The notes under the pieces are model-generated. The model saw nothing but the letters and a program-made list of their open reading frames with translations, was not told the DNA's origin and made no database searches. From the NCBI RefSeq assembly GCF_025370105.1, contig NZ_JANQBK010000001.1, positions 434,001-498,000 on the forward strand: 64,000 nucleotides of DNA, in the 5' to 3' direction. The stretch's first letter is position 1; each line of letters opens with the position of its first letter. Made by a program: the position numbers and the translations under genes. The DNA is from Sphingomonas hylomeconis (lineage in GTDB: Bacteria; Pseudomonadota; Alphaproteobacteria; Sphingomonadales; Sphingomonadaceae). This document shows positions 16,379 to 25,046 of the stretch, piece after piece.

Positions 16379-16987
16379 ATGAACAACGTCGCTCTGCTCA
16401 CCGCCCTCGTGCCGCTCGCGCTGTCTGCGCCAGCCGTCGCGCAGACCGCGCCCGTCGCGCCCATCGCCGAAGGTCTCGGCGGCCCGGTCATCCCCGGCAT
16501 CTGCCTGGTGTCGCGCCAGGCAATCTTCTCCAACGCCAAGATCGGGCTCGCTGCCGATGCACGGATCCGCCAGATCACGAGCGAGGCGCAGCGCGAAGTC
16601 GACGCCGAACGCGCGCCGATCGATGCTGACGTCAAGGCGTTCCAGGCTGAGGCCGCCAAGCTGACCCCGGAACAGCGCGTAACGCGTGAACGCGCGCTCA
16701 ATGCGCGGCTGCAGCCGGTTCAGGCCAAGGCGCAGCGTCGCAGCCAGGAGATCGAGGCGACGCGCGCCAAGGCGCTGCAGCGCGTCGCCTCTGAGGCGCA
16801 GCCGGTGCTGGCGCAGGTCTATGCCGCGCGCAAATGCGGGCTGCTGCTCGATCGCACTTCGGTGCTTGGCGGCAATCTCGCCAACGACCTGACCGCGGAT
16901 GTGGTGCGTGGGCTGGATGCCAAGATCACCACGATCACGTTCAACCGCGAAACGATCGCCGCACCGGCGGCGCAACCGAAGCGGTAG
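16379..16987 (+). CDS. OmpH/Skp-family periplasmic protein
   Basis: 202 residues with a signal peptide (about residues 1-21, ending APAVAQ). A short strand segment (GICLVSRQAIFSNAKIGLAA) matches the beginning of OmpH/Skp, followed by a long coiled-coil arm from about residue 60 to 150, rich in Ala, Gln, Arg and Glu. A C-terminal strand region (CGLLLDRTSV) closes the body domain. Skp-type proteins are trimeric chaperones of outer-membrane proteins. It is not next to bamA or lpxD here, so it may be a second family member with its own clients. Confidence 0.78.
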   Translation: MNNVALLTALVPLALSAPAVAQTAPVAPIAEGLGGPVIPGICLVSRQAIFSNAKIGLAADARIRQITSEAQREVDAERAPIDADVKAFQAEAAKLTPEQRVTRERALNARLQPVQAKAQRRSQEIEATRAKALQRVASEAQPVLAQVYAARKCGLLLDRTSVLGGNLANDLTADVVRGLDAKITTITFNRETIAAPAAQPKR

Positions 16988-17005
16988 GCGTTTAGGACGC
17001 AATGT

Positions 17006-17027
17006 CCCCCCGGCGGACGCCGGGGGG
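17006..17027. terminator. GC-rich hairpin between convergent OmpH-like gene and putA
   Basis: Perfect nine-base stem CCCCCCGGC (17006-17014) with GCCGGGGGG (17019-17027) and loop GGAC, 18 bases after the OmpH-like stop and 20 bases before the putA stop. It is placed to end transcripts from both sides. There is no T run on either strand, so intrinsic termination would be inefficient. Confidence 0.45.
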
Positions 17028-17047
17028 AAGCGATCGCTATTCTCCGA

Positions 17048-20000
17048 TCATGCCAGTGCCATCAGGCTGGCATTGCCGCCGGCGGCCGTGGTGTTGATCG
17101 ACACCGATACCTCTTCCAGCAGCCAATCGAGCATATAGCCCTGCGGGCCGCCGGCCAATAGCGGCACGATCGCGCCGGGCCGCGCTGCCAGCGTTCGGGC
17201 CGCGGCGGCGATCTCGGCGGCGCTGCCCTCGATCAGCGCCGCGGCGAGATCGGGCGCGTCGTCCAGGCCGGCGCGCGACCATTCGATCCGCGCCGCCACG
17301 TCGACGGGCAGGCCGGCCGGCGCCGTCTTCAGCGGGCCGCCGATCACCACCGCACGGTTGCCGGTCGCCAGCACCGCGCCGATCTGTTGCCACAGGCTGT
17401 TCTCGGTTTGCGCGAGCACCGCCACGCGACCCCGCGGGCGAAAGCCGTACAGGTTGCGCTCGCCGACCGGGCCGGGGAGCTCGATCTCCTGCCCGAGCCG
17501 CGAGCGCAGGCCGAGATCGGTTAGCGCCGCCGCGGCGGCGGCGTCGCCGCGCCCGATCAGCCAGGTGGCAAAGGAGACCAAGGCCGGATCACCGGTGCCG
17601 CCCGCCGCGCCGCCATCCCAGCTGTGCGGTGCGACCAGCTTCGAGAGATAGAGCGGCCCGCCGGCCTTGGGTCCGGTGCCGGAAAGGCCCCGCCCACCGA
17701 ACGGCTGCACGCCGACCACCGCGCCGATGATGTTGCGGTTGACGTAGAGATTGCCCGCCTCGACCTTGCGAGTCACCCGTTCGACCGTCGCATCGAGCCG
17801 CGTGTGCAACCCGAAGGTCAGGCCGTAGCCGGTGGCGTTGATCGCCTCGATCAGCGCATCGAGCCCGCCGCTAGGGAAGCGCAGGACGTGCAGCACCGGG
17901 CCAAACACTTCGCGTTGCAGCGAATCGATCCGGTCGATCTCGATGATCGTCGGGGCGACGAACGTGCCCCGCGCCGTCTCGCGGCCTAGCGGGGTCTGCA
18001 CCACCGCATGGCCGGCTGCGCGCATCGCGGCGATATGGGCATCGATCCCGTCACGTGCCTCGGCGGTGATCACCGGGCCGATATCGACGCGCAACTTGTC
18101 GGTCACGCCGACCGACAGTTCCGCCACCGCGCCCTGCAGCATCGTCAACGTGCGATCGGCGATGTCCTCCTGCAGGCACAGCAGCCGCAGCGCCGAACAA
18201 CGCTGCCCGGCGCTGTCGAACGCTGAGGCGATCACATCGGCGACGACCTGTTCCGCGAGCGCCGAGGAATCGACGATCATCGCATTCTGCCCGCCGGTTT
18301 CGGCGATCAGAGGTATGGGTTGGCCGTCGGCGGCAAGACGACCGGCGAGCTGGCGCTGGATCAGCCGTGCGACATCGGTCGAGCCGGTGAACATCACGCC
18401 GGCGGTGGCGTCCGCGCCGACCAATGCCGCGCCGACGTCGCCCGCGCCGGGGACCAGCCGGAGCACGTCCCGTGGCACGCCCGCTTCGTGCAGGATGCGC
18501 ACTGCCTCGGCGGCGATCAACGGGGTTTCCTCGGCCGGCTTGGCGAGCACGGGATTGCCCGCCACCAGGGCGGCGGCGACCTGCCCGGTGAAGATCGCCA
18601 GCGGGAAGTTCCACGGGCTGATACAGACGATCGGCCCCAGCGGTCTGCCGCTGCCGAGCGTCTGACGCGCCTGCGCCGCATAATAGCGCAGGAAATCGAC
18701 CGCCTCGCGCACCTCGGCCACCGCATTGGCGGCGGATTTGCCGGCTTCGCGGATGATCAGGCCGAGCAGCAGCGGCATGCGCTGTTCGAGCAGATCCGCG
18801 GCGCGCTCCAGGCAGACGGCGCGGGTCGCGACCGGTACGGCGGCCCAGCTTCCGGCCGCCGCCAATGCCGCGGCAACGGCTGCGCGCGCCTCCGCCTCGT
18901 TCGCCTCGGCAACTTGGCCGACGACGTCGCGGTGATCCGCGGGGTTCAACACCGGACGGAATTGGCCCGTGCCGGCCGCCCAATCGCGGCGCGTACTTTC
19001 GGTCAGCGCGTGGCCGAGCAGCGCCAGCGCGGCCTCGTCGCTCAGGTCCAGCCCGGCCGAATTGCGCCGCGCGCCGTAGATCGCGGCGGGGAGCGCAATC
19101 TGCTCGTGCGGCTGGCCGGGGATGCGCATCGCGGCGACGCGCTCGACCGGATCGGCGATCAGCTCGGCGATCGGCACGTCCGGGTCGCCGATCTGGTTGA
19201 CGAAGGACGAGTTGGCGCCGTTTTCGAGCAGCCGGCGGACCAGATAGGCCAGCAACGTCTCATGCGTGCCGACCGGCGCATAGACGCGACACGGGCGATC
19301 GAGCTTGTCCGCCCCGACGACCTGATCGTAGAGCGGCTCGCCCATGCCGTGCAGGCACTGGAATTCGTAATCGCCGATCACGAAATCGGGGCCGGCGAGC
19401 GTGTGGATCGTCGCCAGCGTCTGCGCATTGTGCGTGGCGAATTGCGGGAATACCGCATCCTTGGCAGCGAGCAGCTTTCGCGCACAGGCGATATAGGCCA
19501 CGTCGGTGTAGATCTTGCGCGTGTAGACCGGATAGTCGGCCAGGCCATCGACCTGCGCGCGCTTGATCTCGGCATCCCAATAGGCACCCTTGACCAAGCG
19601 GACCATGATCCGCCGGTCGGTCGCCCGGGCGAGCGCAACGATAAAGTCGATCACCAGCGGACAGCGCTTGCCATAGGCCTGCACCACGAAGCCCAGGCCG
19701 GCCCAATCGGCGAGCGCCGGATCCTCGGCCAGCGACTGCAGGATATCGAGCGACAGTTCCAGCCGATCGGCTTCTTCAGCGTCGATGTTGAAGCCGATAT
19801 TGTAGCCGCGCGCGAGGATGGCGAGCCCGCGCACGCGCGGCAGCAATTCGTCCATCACGCGCTGTTGCTGCGCGCGGTTGTAGCGCGGGTGCAGCGCGGA
19901 AAGCTTGATGGAGATGCCGGGGCCGGCGAAGATCCCGCGCCCAGCAGAGGCCTGGCCGATGGCGTGGATCGCCTGCTCGTAATCGTTCAAATAACGCGCG

Positions 20001-20659
20001 GCATCGGCCGCGGTAGTCGCCGCTTCGCCCAGCATGTCGTACGAAAAGGCATAGCCACGCGCTTCGCGGTCGCGCGAGCGCTTGAGCGCCTGGTCGATCG
20101 TCTGCCCGGTGACGAACTGCTCGCCCATCATGCGCATCGCGATATCCACACCACGTCGGATCACCGGCTCGCCGACGCGCGCGACCAGACGGGTCAGCGC
20201 ATGGCCAAGTCCACGATCGTCGGCACGATCGGTCAGCTTGCCCGTGACGACCAGACCCCAGGTCGCGGCATTGACGAACAGCGAGCGACCGTCGCCGAGA
20301 TGCGATGCCCAGTCGCCGCCGGCAATCTTGTCGCGGATCAGTGCGTCGCGTGTCGCGGTGTCGGGAATCCGCAGCAACGCCTCTGCGAGGCACATCAGGG
20401 CGACACCTTCCTGGCTCGACAGCGCATATTCCTGCACCAGCGATTGCACACCGCCGCGCTTGGGCATCGCGCGCAACCGCTCGATCAGGGTGCGCGCTGT
20501 GGCTGCCGCAGTAGCGCGCAGGGCAGGGGACAGGGTTGCGGCCTGGACCAGTTTCGGCACGCATTCGGTTTCCGGCGTGCGCGCCGCAGCAGTGATTGCG
20601 TGGCGCAGCGCATCGCTGGGCCGCAGCGATGGGGCGAAATCGGCAAAGGAGACGGGCAT
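17048..20659 (-). CDS. putA: Bifunctional proline dehydrogenase / L-glutamate-gamma-semialdehyde dehydrogenase
   Basis: 1203 residues from ATG 20659. It oxidises proline to pyrroline-5-carboxylate with FAD, then glutamate semialdehyde to glutamate with NAD. The proline dehydrogenase barrel covers about residues 120-450 (ISIKLSALHPRY; VRLVKGAYWDAEIKRAQ; FATHNAQT). The aldehyde dehydrogenase covers about 520-980, with SPWNFPLAIFTGQ, ETGGQNAMIVD and the nucleophile in SAGQRCSALR. The last 200 residues form the ALDH-like C-terminal domain of type-B PutA. There is no N-terminal ribbon-helix-helix, so this PutA should not repress its own gene. An Lrp-type regulator is divergent across 103 bases. 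Longer in-frame upstream sequence lacks the family signature. Confidence 0.96.
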   Translation of the reverse strand: MPVSFADFAPSLRPSDALRHAITAAARTPETECVPKLVQAATLSPALRATAAATARTLIERLRAMPKRGGVQSLVQEYALSSQEGVALMCLAEALLRIPDTATRDALIRDKIAGGDWASHLGDGRSLFVNAATWGLVVTGKLTDRADDRGLGHALTRLVARVGEPVIRRGVDIAMRMMGEQFVTGQTIDQALKRSRDREARGYAFSYDMLGEAATTAADAARYLNDYEQAIHAIGQASAGRGIFAGPGISIKLSALHPRYNRAQQQRVMDELLPRVRGLAILARGYNIGFNIDAEEADRLELSLDILQSLAEDPALADWAGLGFVVQAYGKRCPLVIDFIVALARATDRRIMVRLVKGAYWDAEIKRAQVDGLADYPVYTRKIYTDVAYIACARKLLAAKDAVFPQFATHNAQTLATIHTLAGPDFVIGDYEFQCLHGMGEPLYDQVVGADKLDRPCRVYAPVGTHETLLAYLVRRLLENGANSSFVNQIGDPDVPIAELIADPVERVAAMRIPGQPHEQIALPAAIYGARRNSAGLDLSDEAALALLGHALTESTRRDWAAGTGQFRPVLNPADHRDVVGQVAEANEAEARAAVAAALAAAGSWAAVPVATRAVCLERAADLLEQRMPLLLGLIIREAGKSAANAVAEVREAVDFLRYYAAQARQTLGSGRPLGPIVCISPWNFPLAIFTGQVAAALVAGNPVLAKPAEETPLIAAEAVRILHEAGVPRDVLRLVPGAGDVGAALVGADATAGVMFTGSTDVARLIQRQLAGRLAADGQPIPLIAETGGQNAMIVDSSALAEQVVADVIASAFDSAGQRCSALRLLCLQEDIADRTLTMLQGAVAELSVGVTDKLRVDIGPVITAEARDGIDAHIAAMRAAGHAVVQTPLGRETARGTFVAPTIIEIDRIDSLQREVFGPVLHVLRFPSGGLDALIEAINATGYGLTFGLHTRLDATVERVTRKVEAGNLYVNRNIIGAVVGVQPFGGRGLSGTGPKAGGPLYLSKLVAPHSWDGGAAGGTGDPALVSFATWLIGRGDAAAAAALTDLGLRSRLGQEIELPGPVGERNLYGFRPRGRVAVLAQTENSLWQQIGAVLATGNRAVVIGGPLKTAPAGLPVDVAARIEWSRAGLDDAPDLAAALIEGSAAEIAAAARTLAARPGAIVPLLAGGPQGYMLDWLLEEVSVSINTTAAGGNASLMALA

Positions 20660-20762
20660 GCATGATCCTCGGCAAGAAATACGTCCCATATAGGAACTTG
20701 CTGCGTGGCGATCTGCCCTAATCGGCTTGACGCGCGACGCACTTTGCCCGCAATTCGACTTC

Positions 20763-21239
20763 ATGCCAGCCAAAGAGCCCGAAAACGACGGTCGTATTGA
20801 TCGTTTCGACCGCGCCATCCTGCAGGCGCTCGGCGAGGACGGCCGCATGACGGTCACCGATCTGGCCGAACGCGTCGGCCTGTCCAAGACGCCGGCGCAG
20901 GTGCGGCTGCGTCGCCTGATCGCCGACGGCTATATTCGCGGTTTCCGCGCCATCATCGATCCTGCGAAGCTCGGCATGGATCATGTCGCGTTCACCGAGG
21001 TGAAGCTTTCCGACACGCGCGAAGCGGCGCTGGGCGAGTTCAACGCCGCCGTCCGCCGCATTCCCGAGGTGGAGGAATGCCATATGATCGCCAGCAGCTT
21101 CGATTACCTGCTCAAGGTGCGGACGTCGGATATCCGCCGCTACCGGATCGTGCTCGGCGAGAAGATTTCGAGCCTGCCGCACGTTGCCAGCACCTCGACT
21201 TTCGTGGCGATGGAAACGGTACGCGACGTTTACAGCTGA
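20763..21239 (+). CDS. Lrp/AsnC-family regulator, probable proline-responsive activator of putA
   Basis: 158 residues from ATG 20763; a TTG at 20727 would add 12. The N-terminal helix-turn-helix (FDRAILQALGEDGRMTVTDLAERVGLSKTPAQVRLRRL, residues 13-50) is followed by the RAM/AsnC effector domain (MDHVAFTEVKL; EVEECHMIASSFDYLLKV). Divergent placement next to a PutA that lacks its own DNA-binding domain matches PutR of other alphaproteobacteria, which activates putA in response to proline. That role is inferred from context. Confidence 0.88.
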   Translation: MPAKEPENDGRIDRFDRAILQALGEDGRMTVTDLAERVGLSKTPAQVRLRRLIADGYIRGFRAIIDPAKLGMDHVAFTEVKLSDTREAALGEFNAAVRRIPEVEECHMIASSFDYLLKVRTSDIRRYRIVLGEKISSLPHVASTSTFVAMETVRDVYS

Positions 21240-21260
21240 GCCGATCAGTACGCTTGGCGT

Positions 21261-21277
21261 CGTTGCATGATGCAACG
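21261..21277. promoter_or_regulatory. Perfect 17-bp palindrome upstream of galU
   Basis: CGTTGCAT-G-ATGCAACG, eight-base arms around one base, 22 bases after the Lrp-type gene stop and 110 bases before the galU ATG. A T/A-rich CAATAATTGTAAAG follows directly and could hold a -10 element. It may be an operator for galU-ugd, or a small hairpin after the regulator gene. No regulator can be assigned. Confidence 0.4.
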
Positions 21278-21386
21278 CAATAATTGTAAAGTTCCGACTG
21301 TGATCGGCCGGCTTTCGGGCCGGGACGCGCCTTGTTTCGCCAAGGTGATGTCGATAGAGCGACCGCAGAATTTGAGGGGTTTTCGA

Positions 21387-22253
21387 ATGATCAAGCGTCT
21401 GCGCAAGGCCGTGTTTCCGGTGGGCGGTCTCGGCACGCGCTTCCTGCCCGCCACCAAGGCAATGCCCAAGGAGATGCTTCCGATCGTCGATCGCCCGCTG
21501 ATCCAGTGCGCTGTCGACGAGGCGCTCGAGGCCGGGATCGAGCAGATGATCTTCGTCACCGGGCGCGGCAAATCGGCGATCGAAGACCATTTCGACATCG
21601 CCTATGAGCTCGAGGCGACGATGACGAACCGCGGCAAGTCTCTTGATGTGCTCGACAGCACGCGGCTTCAGCCCGGTGCAGTTGCCTATGTGCGGCAGCA
21701 GGAGCCGATGGGGCTCGGCCATGCGGTCTGGTGCGCGCGCGACATCGTCGGCGACGAGCCCTTCGCGGTGTTGCTGGCGGACGATTTCATGCTCGGGACG
21801 CCAGGCTGCCTCAAGCAGATGGTCGACGTCTACAACAAGACCGGCGGCAATCTGATCTGCGCGATGGAAGTCGGTGACGATCAGACCGACAAATACGGCA
21901 TCATCACGCCCGGCGCGCGTGACGGCGCGCTGACCGAAGTCACCGGCCTGGTCGAAAAGCCCAAACGGGGCAGCGCGCCCTCGAACCTGGCGGTGATCGG
22001 GCGCTACATCCTGCAACCCGAAGTGATGCGTGTGCTCGAAACGCAGGGCAAGGGCGCCGGGGACGAAATCCAGCTGACCGATGCGATGGCGCGGATGATC
22101 GGCGACCAGCCGTTCCACGGCGTGACGTTCGAGGGTACGCGCTACGATTGCGGCGACAAGGCCGGCTATATCCACGCCAATCTCGCCGTCGCGCTGGCCC
22201 GCGAGGATATCGGCGCGTCGGTTCGCGCCTTCGCGGTCGATCTGCTGCGCTGA
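21387..22253 (+). CDS. galU: UTP--glucose-1-phosphate uridylyltransferase
   Basis: 288 residues. It makes UDP-glucose from UTP and glucose-1-phosphate. The nucleotide-binding start KAVFPVGGLGTRFLPATKAMPKEMLP (residues 7-32), the QEPMGLGHAVWCAR block, LADDFM and KYGIITPG are diagnostic of GalU. ATG 21387 has GAGGGG about 9 bases upstream. Longer in-frame extensions to 21267 precede the conserved start and are rejected. It is followed after 27 bases by UDP-glucose dehydrogenase, so the pair supplies UDP-glucose and UDP-glucuronate for exopolysaccharide, glycosphingolipid or capsule synthesis. Confidence 0.97.
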   Translation: MIKRLRKAVFPVGGLGTRFLPATKAMPKEMLPIVDRPLIQCAVDEALEAGIEQMIFVTGRGKSAIEDHFDIAYELEATMTNRGKSLDVLDSTRLQPGAVAYVRQQEPMGLGHAVWCARDIVGDEPFAVLLADDFMLGTPGCLKQMVDVYNKTGGNLICAMEVGDDQTDKYGIITPGARDGALTEVTGLVEKPKRGSAPSNLAVIGRYILQPEVMRVLETQGKGAGDEIQLTDAMARMIGDQPFHGVTFEGTRYDCGDKAGYIHANLAVALAREDIGASVRAFAVDLLR

Positions 22254-22280
22254 TCTTTCAAATCTCTCAAGGATATCTGC

Positions 22281-23594
22281 ATGCGTATTACGATGATCGG
22301 TTCGGGCTATGTCGGCCTTGTCTCCGGCGCCTGTTTTTCGGATTTCGGCCATGACGTGATCTGCGTCGACAAGGACGCGAACAAGATCGCCGCGCTGGAA
22401 GCCGGCAAGATGCCGATCTTCGAGCCAGGCCTAGACACGCTGGTGGCGACCAATGTCGCCGCCGGCCGGTTGACCTTCACCACCGATCTGAAGAGTGCGG
22501 TAGCGGGGGCGGATGCCGTGTTCATCGCGGTCGGCACGCCCTCCAGGCGCGGCGACGGCCATGCCGATCTCAGCTTCGTGTTTGCCGCCAGCAAGGAGAT
22601 CGCCGCGGCGGTGACCGGGCCGATCGTGATCGTCACCAAATCGACCGTGCCGGTCGGCACCGGTGACAAGGTCGAGGAGATCATGACCGAGGCCAATACC
22701 GGCCACGACATCGCGGTCGTCTCCAATCCCGAATTCCTGCGCGAAGGCGCCGCGATCGGCGATTTCAAGCGCCCGGATCGCATCGTCATCGGCACCGAGG
22801 ACGAGCGCGCCAAGCAGGTGATGCGCGACATCTATCGCCCACTCTACCTCAACGAGAGCCCGATCCTGTTCACCGGACGGCGCACGTCCGAGCTGATCAA
22901 ATATGCCGCCAACGCGTTTTTGGCGACCAAGATCACGTTCATCAACGAGATTGCCGATCTGTGCGAGGCAGTCGGCGCGAACGTGCAGGATGTCAGCCGC
23001 GGTATCGGGCTCGACAACCGCATCGGCTCCAAGTTCCTTCATGCCGGACCTGGCTATGGCGGCTCGTGCTTCCCCAAGGACACGCTGGCGCTGCTCAAGA
23101 CCTCGGAAGATTACGACACGCCGGTGCGGATCGTCGAAGCGGTGGTGCAGGTCAACGACAACCGCAAGCGTGCGATGGGCCGCAAGGTGATCAAGGCCTT
23201 GGGCGGCACCGGCAGCGAGGGCGTCAAGGGTAAGACGGTGGCGGTGCTAGGGCTGACCTTCAAGCCGAACACGGACGACATGCGCGACGCGCCGAGCCTG
23301 TCGATCGTGCAGAGCCTGATCGATGCCGGCATCAAGGTCCAGGCGCACGACCCCGAGGGCATGGAAGCGGCGAAGGCAATGATGCCCGACATCGGCTATT
23401 GCAACGATGCCTATGAAGCGGTGACTGGTGCCGATGCGGTCGTGATCGTCACCGAATGGGACGTGTATCGCGCGCTCGATCTGAAGCGCGTGGCCAAGGC
23501 GATGAACGCGCCGGTGATGGTCGATCTGCGCAACGTCTATCCGCCGTCCGATGCCGAGAAGGCCGGCTTTGCCTATAGCTCGATCGGGCGGTGA
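22281..23594 (+). CDS. ugd: UDP-glucose 6-dehydrogenase
   Basis: 437 residues. It oxidises UDP-glucose twice with NAD to UDP-glucuronate. It has the N-terminal Rossmann motif MIGSGYVGLVSGACFSDFG, central KYAANAFLATKITFINE with Lys207, the catalytic Cys263 in GGSCFPKD, and the C-terminal LTFKPNTDDMRDAPS. An AAGGA Shine-Dalgarno precedes the ATG. Second gene of the galU-ugd pair. In sphingomonads UDP-glucuronate feeds both exopolysaccharides and glucuronosyl sphingolipids; the window does not say which is intended here. Confidence 0.97.
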   Translation: MRITMIGSGYVGLVSGACFSDFGHDVICVDKDANKIAALEAGKMPIFEPGLDTLVATNVAAGRLTFTTDLKSAVAGADAVFIAVGTPSRRGDGHADLSFVFAASKEIAAAVTGPIVIVTKSTVPVGTGDKVEEIMTEANTGHDIAVVSNPEFLREGAAIGDFKRPDRIVIGTEDERAKQVMRDIYRPLYLNESPILFTGRRTSELIKYAANAFLATKITFINEIADLCEAVGANVQDVSRGIGLDNRIGSKFLHAGPGYGGSCFPKDTLALLKTSEDYDTPVRIVEAVVQVNDNRKRAMGRKVIKALGGTGSEGVKGKTVAVLGLTFKPNTDDMRDAPSLSIVQSLIDAGIKVQAHDPEGMEAAKAMMPDIGYCNDAYEAVTGADAVVIVTEWDVYRALDLKRVAKAMNAPVMVDLRNVYPPSDAEKAGFAYSSIGR

Positions 23595-23600
23595 ACGCTC

Positions 23601-23627
23601 GCGGCGGTCGCCTCAGGTGACCGCCGC
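23601..23627. terminator. Hairpin at the ugd/kynU convergent junction
   Basis: Nine-base stem GCGGCGGTC (23601-23609) with GACCGCCGC (23619-23627) and a nine-base loop that contains the kynU stop. It lies 6 bases after the ugd stop. No T run follows on either strand. It may slow or end transcription from both sides, or simply reflect the coding sequence of the kynU C-terminus. Confidence 0.35.
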
Positions 23628-24845
23628 CCGGCGGCGATACGTGTCGCTGTCCCAGCTTTTGCTGGTCAGCACGTCGCGCAGTATTTCGACGGCGCGCCAC
23701 ACATCCTCATAGCCCACGTATAGCGGCGTGAAGCCGAAGCGCAGGATGTCGGGCGCCCGGAAGTCGCCGGTCACGCCGTGCGCGATCAGCGCCTGCATCA
23801 CGGGATAGGCGTCGCGGTGGGCGAGTGAAATGTGGCTGCCACGCGCCTGCGGGTCGCGCGGCGAGGCGAGGGTCAGGCCCAGCCCGGCGCAGCGTTCCTC
23901 CACCAGCTCGACGAACAGCGAACATAGCGCACGCGACTTGGCGAACAGCGCGGTGCGATCCGCCTCGAGGAACAGGTCGATGCCGATCTCCAACGCGGCC
24001 ATACCGAGGATCGGCGGCGTGCCGCACAGGAAGCGATCCATGCCGGGAGCAGCTTCATAGGCATCGTCGAAGTCGAACGGCGCGGCATGGCCCATCCAGC
24101 CGGTCAGCGGCGAGCGCAGGCTTGCCTGGTGGTGCTCGGCGACGAACAGAAAGGCCGGTGCGCCGGGGCCGCCGTTGAGATATTTGTAGCCGCAGCCGAC
24201 CGCCAGATCGGCGTTGGCAGCGGCGAGATCGAGCGCGACCGCTCCGGCGCTATGGCTCAGATCCCACAGCATCAGCGCGCCCTGCGCCTGCGCCATGCGG
24301 GTCACGGCGGGCATGTCGTACATGGCGCCGGTTTTGTAATGGACATGCGTCAGCATGACGACCGCGACATCGGCGTCGATCGCCGCGGCGATTTGCGCGC
24401 GCGGCACGGCGCGCACTTCCACGCCGGGAAGATAGGCCGCAACGCCCTGCGCGACATAGAGGTCGGTCGGGAAGTTGCCCTGTTCGGTCACGATGACTCG
24501 GCGGTCGGGCTGGGCGGCGCAGGCCGCCGCGAGCAATTTGAACAGGTTGACCGAGGTCGAATCGGCCGCGATCACCTCGGTCGGCGCGGCGCCGATCAGC
24601 CGCGCGATCTTTGCGCCGATGCGTTGCGGCGCTCCGATCCATCCGGCCGCGTTCCAGCTGCCGATCAGCCCCTGTCCCCATTCGCGGGTCACCGTATCGG
24701 CGAGGCGCGCGGCCGTGGCGCGCGGCAGCGCGCCGAGAGAATTTCCGTCGAGATAGGTCTGCCCATCGGGTAGTACGAAGCGCGCGCGAAATGCGGCCAA
24801 GGGGTCGGCGGCGTCCAATTGCCGTACGGTAGCGAGATCGGTCAT
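23613..24845 (-). CDS. kynU: Kynureninase
   Basis: 410 residues. It hydrolyses kynurenine (or 3-hydroxykynurenine) to anthranilate (or 3-hydroxyanthranilate) plus alanine with pyridoxal phosphate. Fold-type I aminotransferase features are seen: YLDGNSLGALPRA near residue 31, WDLSHSAGA at 194-202, and the Schiff-base Lys221 in GCGYKYLNGGPGAP. No tryptophan dioxygenase or formamidase gene lies in the window, so its pathway partners must be elsewhere. It is divergent from mmsA across 201 bases. Confidence 0.94.
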   Translation of the reverse strand: MTDLATVRQLDAADPLAAFRARFVLPDGQTYLDGNSLGALPRATAARLADTVTREWGQGLIGSWNAAGWIGAPQRIGAKIARLIGAAPTEVIAADSTSVNLFKLLAAACAAQPDRRVIVTEQGNFPTDLYVAQGVAAYLPGVEVRAVPRAQIAAAIDADVAVVMLTHVHYKTGAMYDMPAVTRMAQAQGALMLWDLSHSAGAVALDLAAANADLAVGCGYKYLNGGPGAPAFLFVAEHHQASLRSPLTGWMGHAAPFDFDDAYEAAPGMDRFLCGTPPILGMAALEIGIDLFLEADRTALFAKSRALCSLFVELVEERCAGLGLTLASPRDPQARGSHISLAHRDAYPVMQALIAHGVTGDFRAPDILRFGFTPLYVGYEDVWRAVEILRDVLTSKSWDSDTYRRRAAVT

Positions 24846-25046
24846 GGCCCGTCAGTGCCACCGATCGGAGGGCCACGACAATCCCCGCAGTCGCCAACGT
24901 TCGGTCTGCCGCCTCATCGTACCGCACTGGCTTGATCGGTGCGACCGGCATGCCGGCCGGTCGTAAGTAGGTGCACGCCCGTCCGCTACATCTTGCCTGC
25001 ACAGGGCGGGGATGGGATAGGGCCGCAACGATAAACGGAGAGTGAT

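Noticed and set aside
18320..20665. 781-residue open frame on the plus strand
   Set aside because: Antisense to putA, no recognisable domain. putA itself has full motif support.
20660..20887. N-terminal extension of PutA by 76 residues (which might hide a DNA-binding domain)
   Set aside because: It would overlap the divergent Lrp-type gene and shows no ribbon-helix-helix pattern. ATG 20659 begins a normal PutA.
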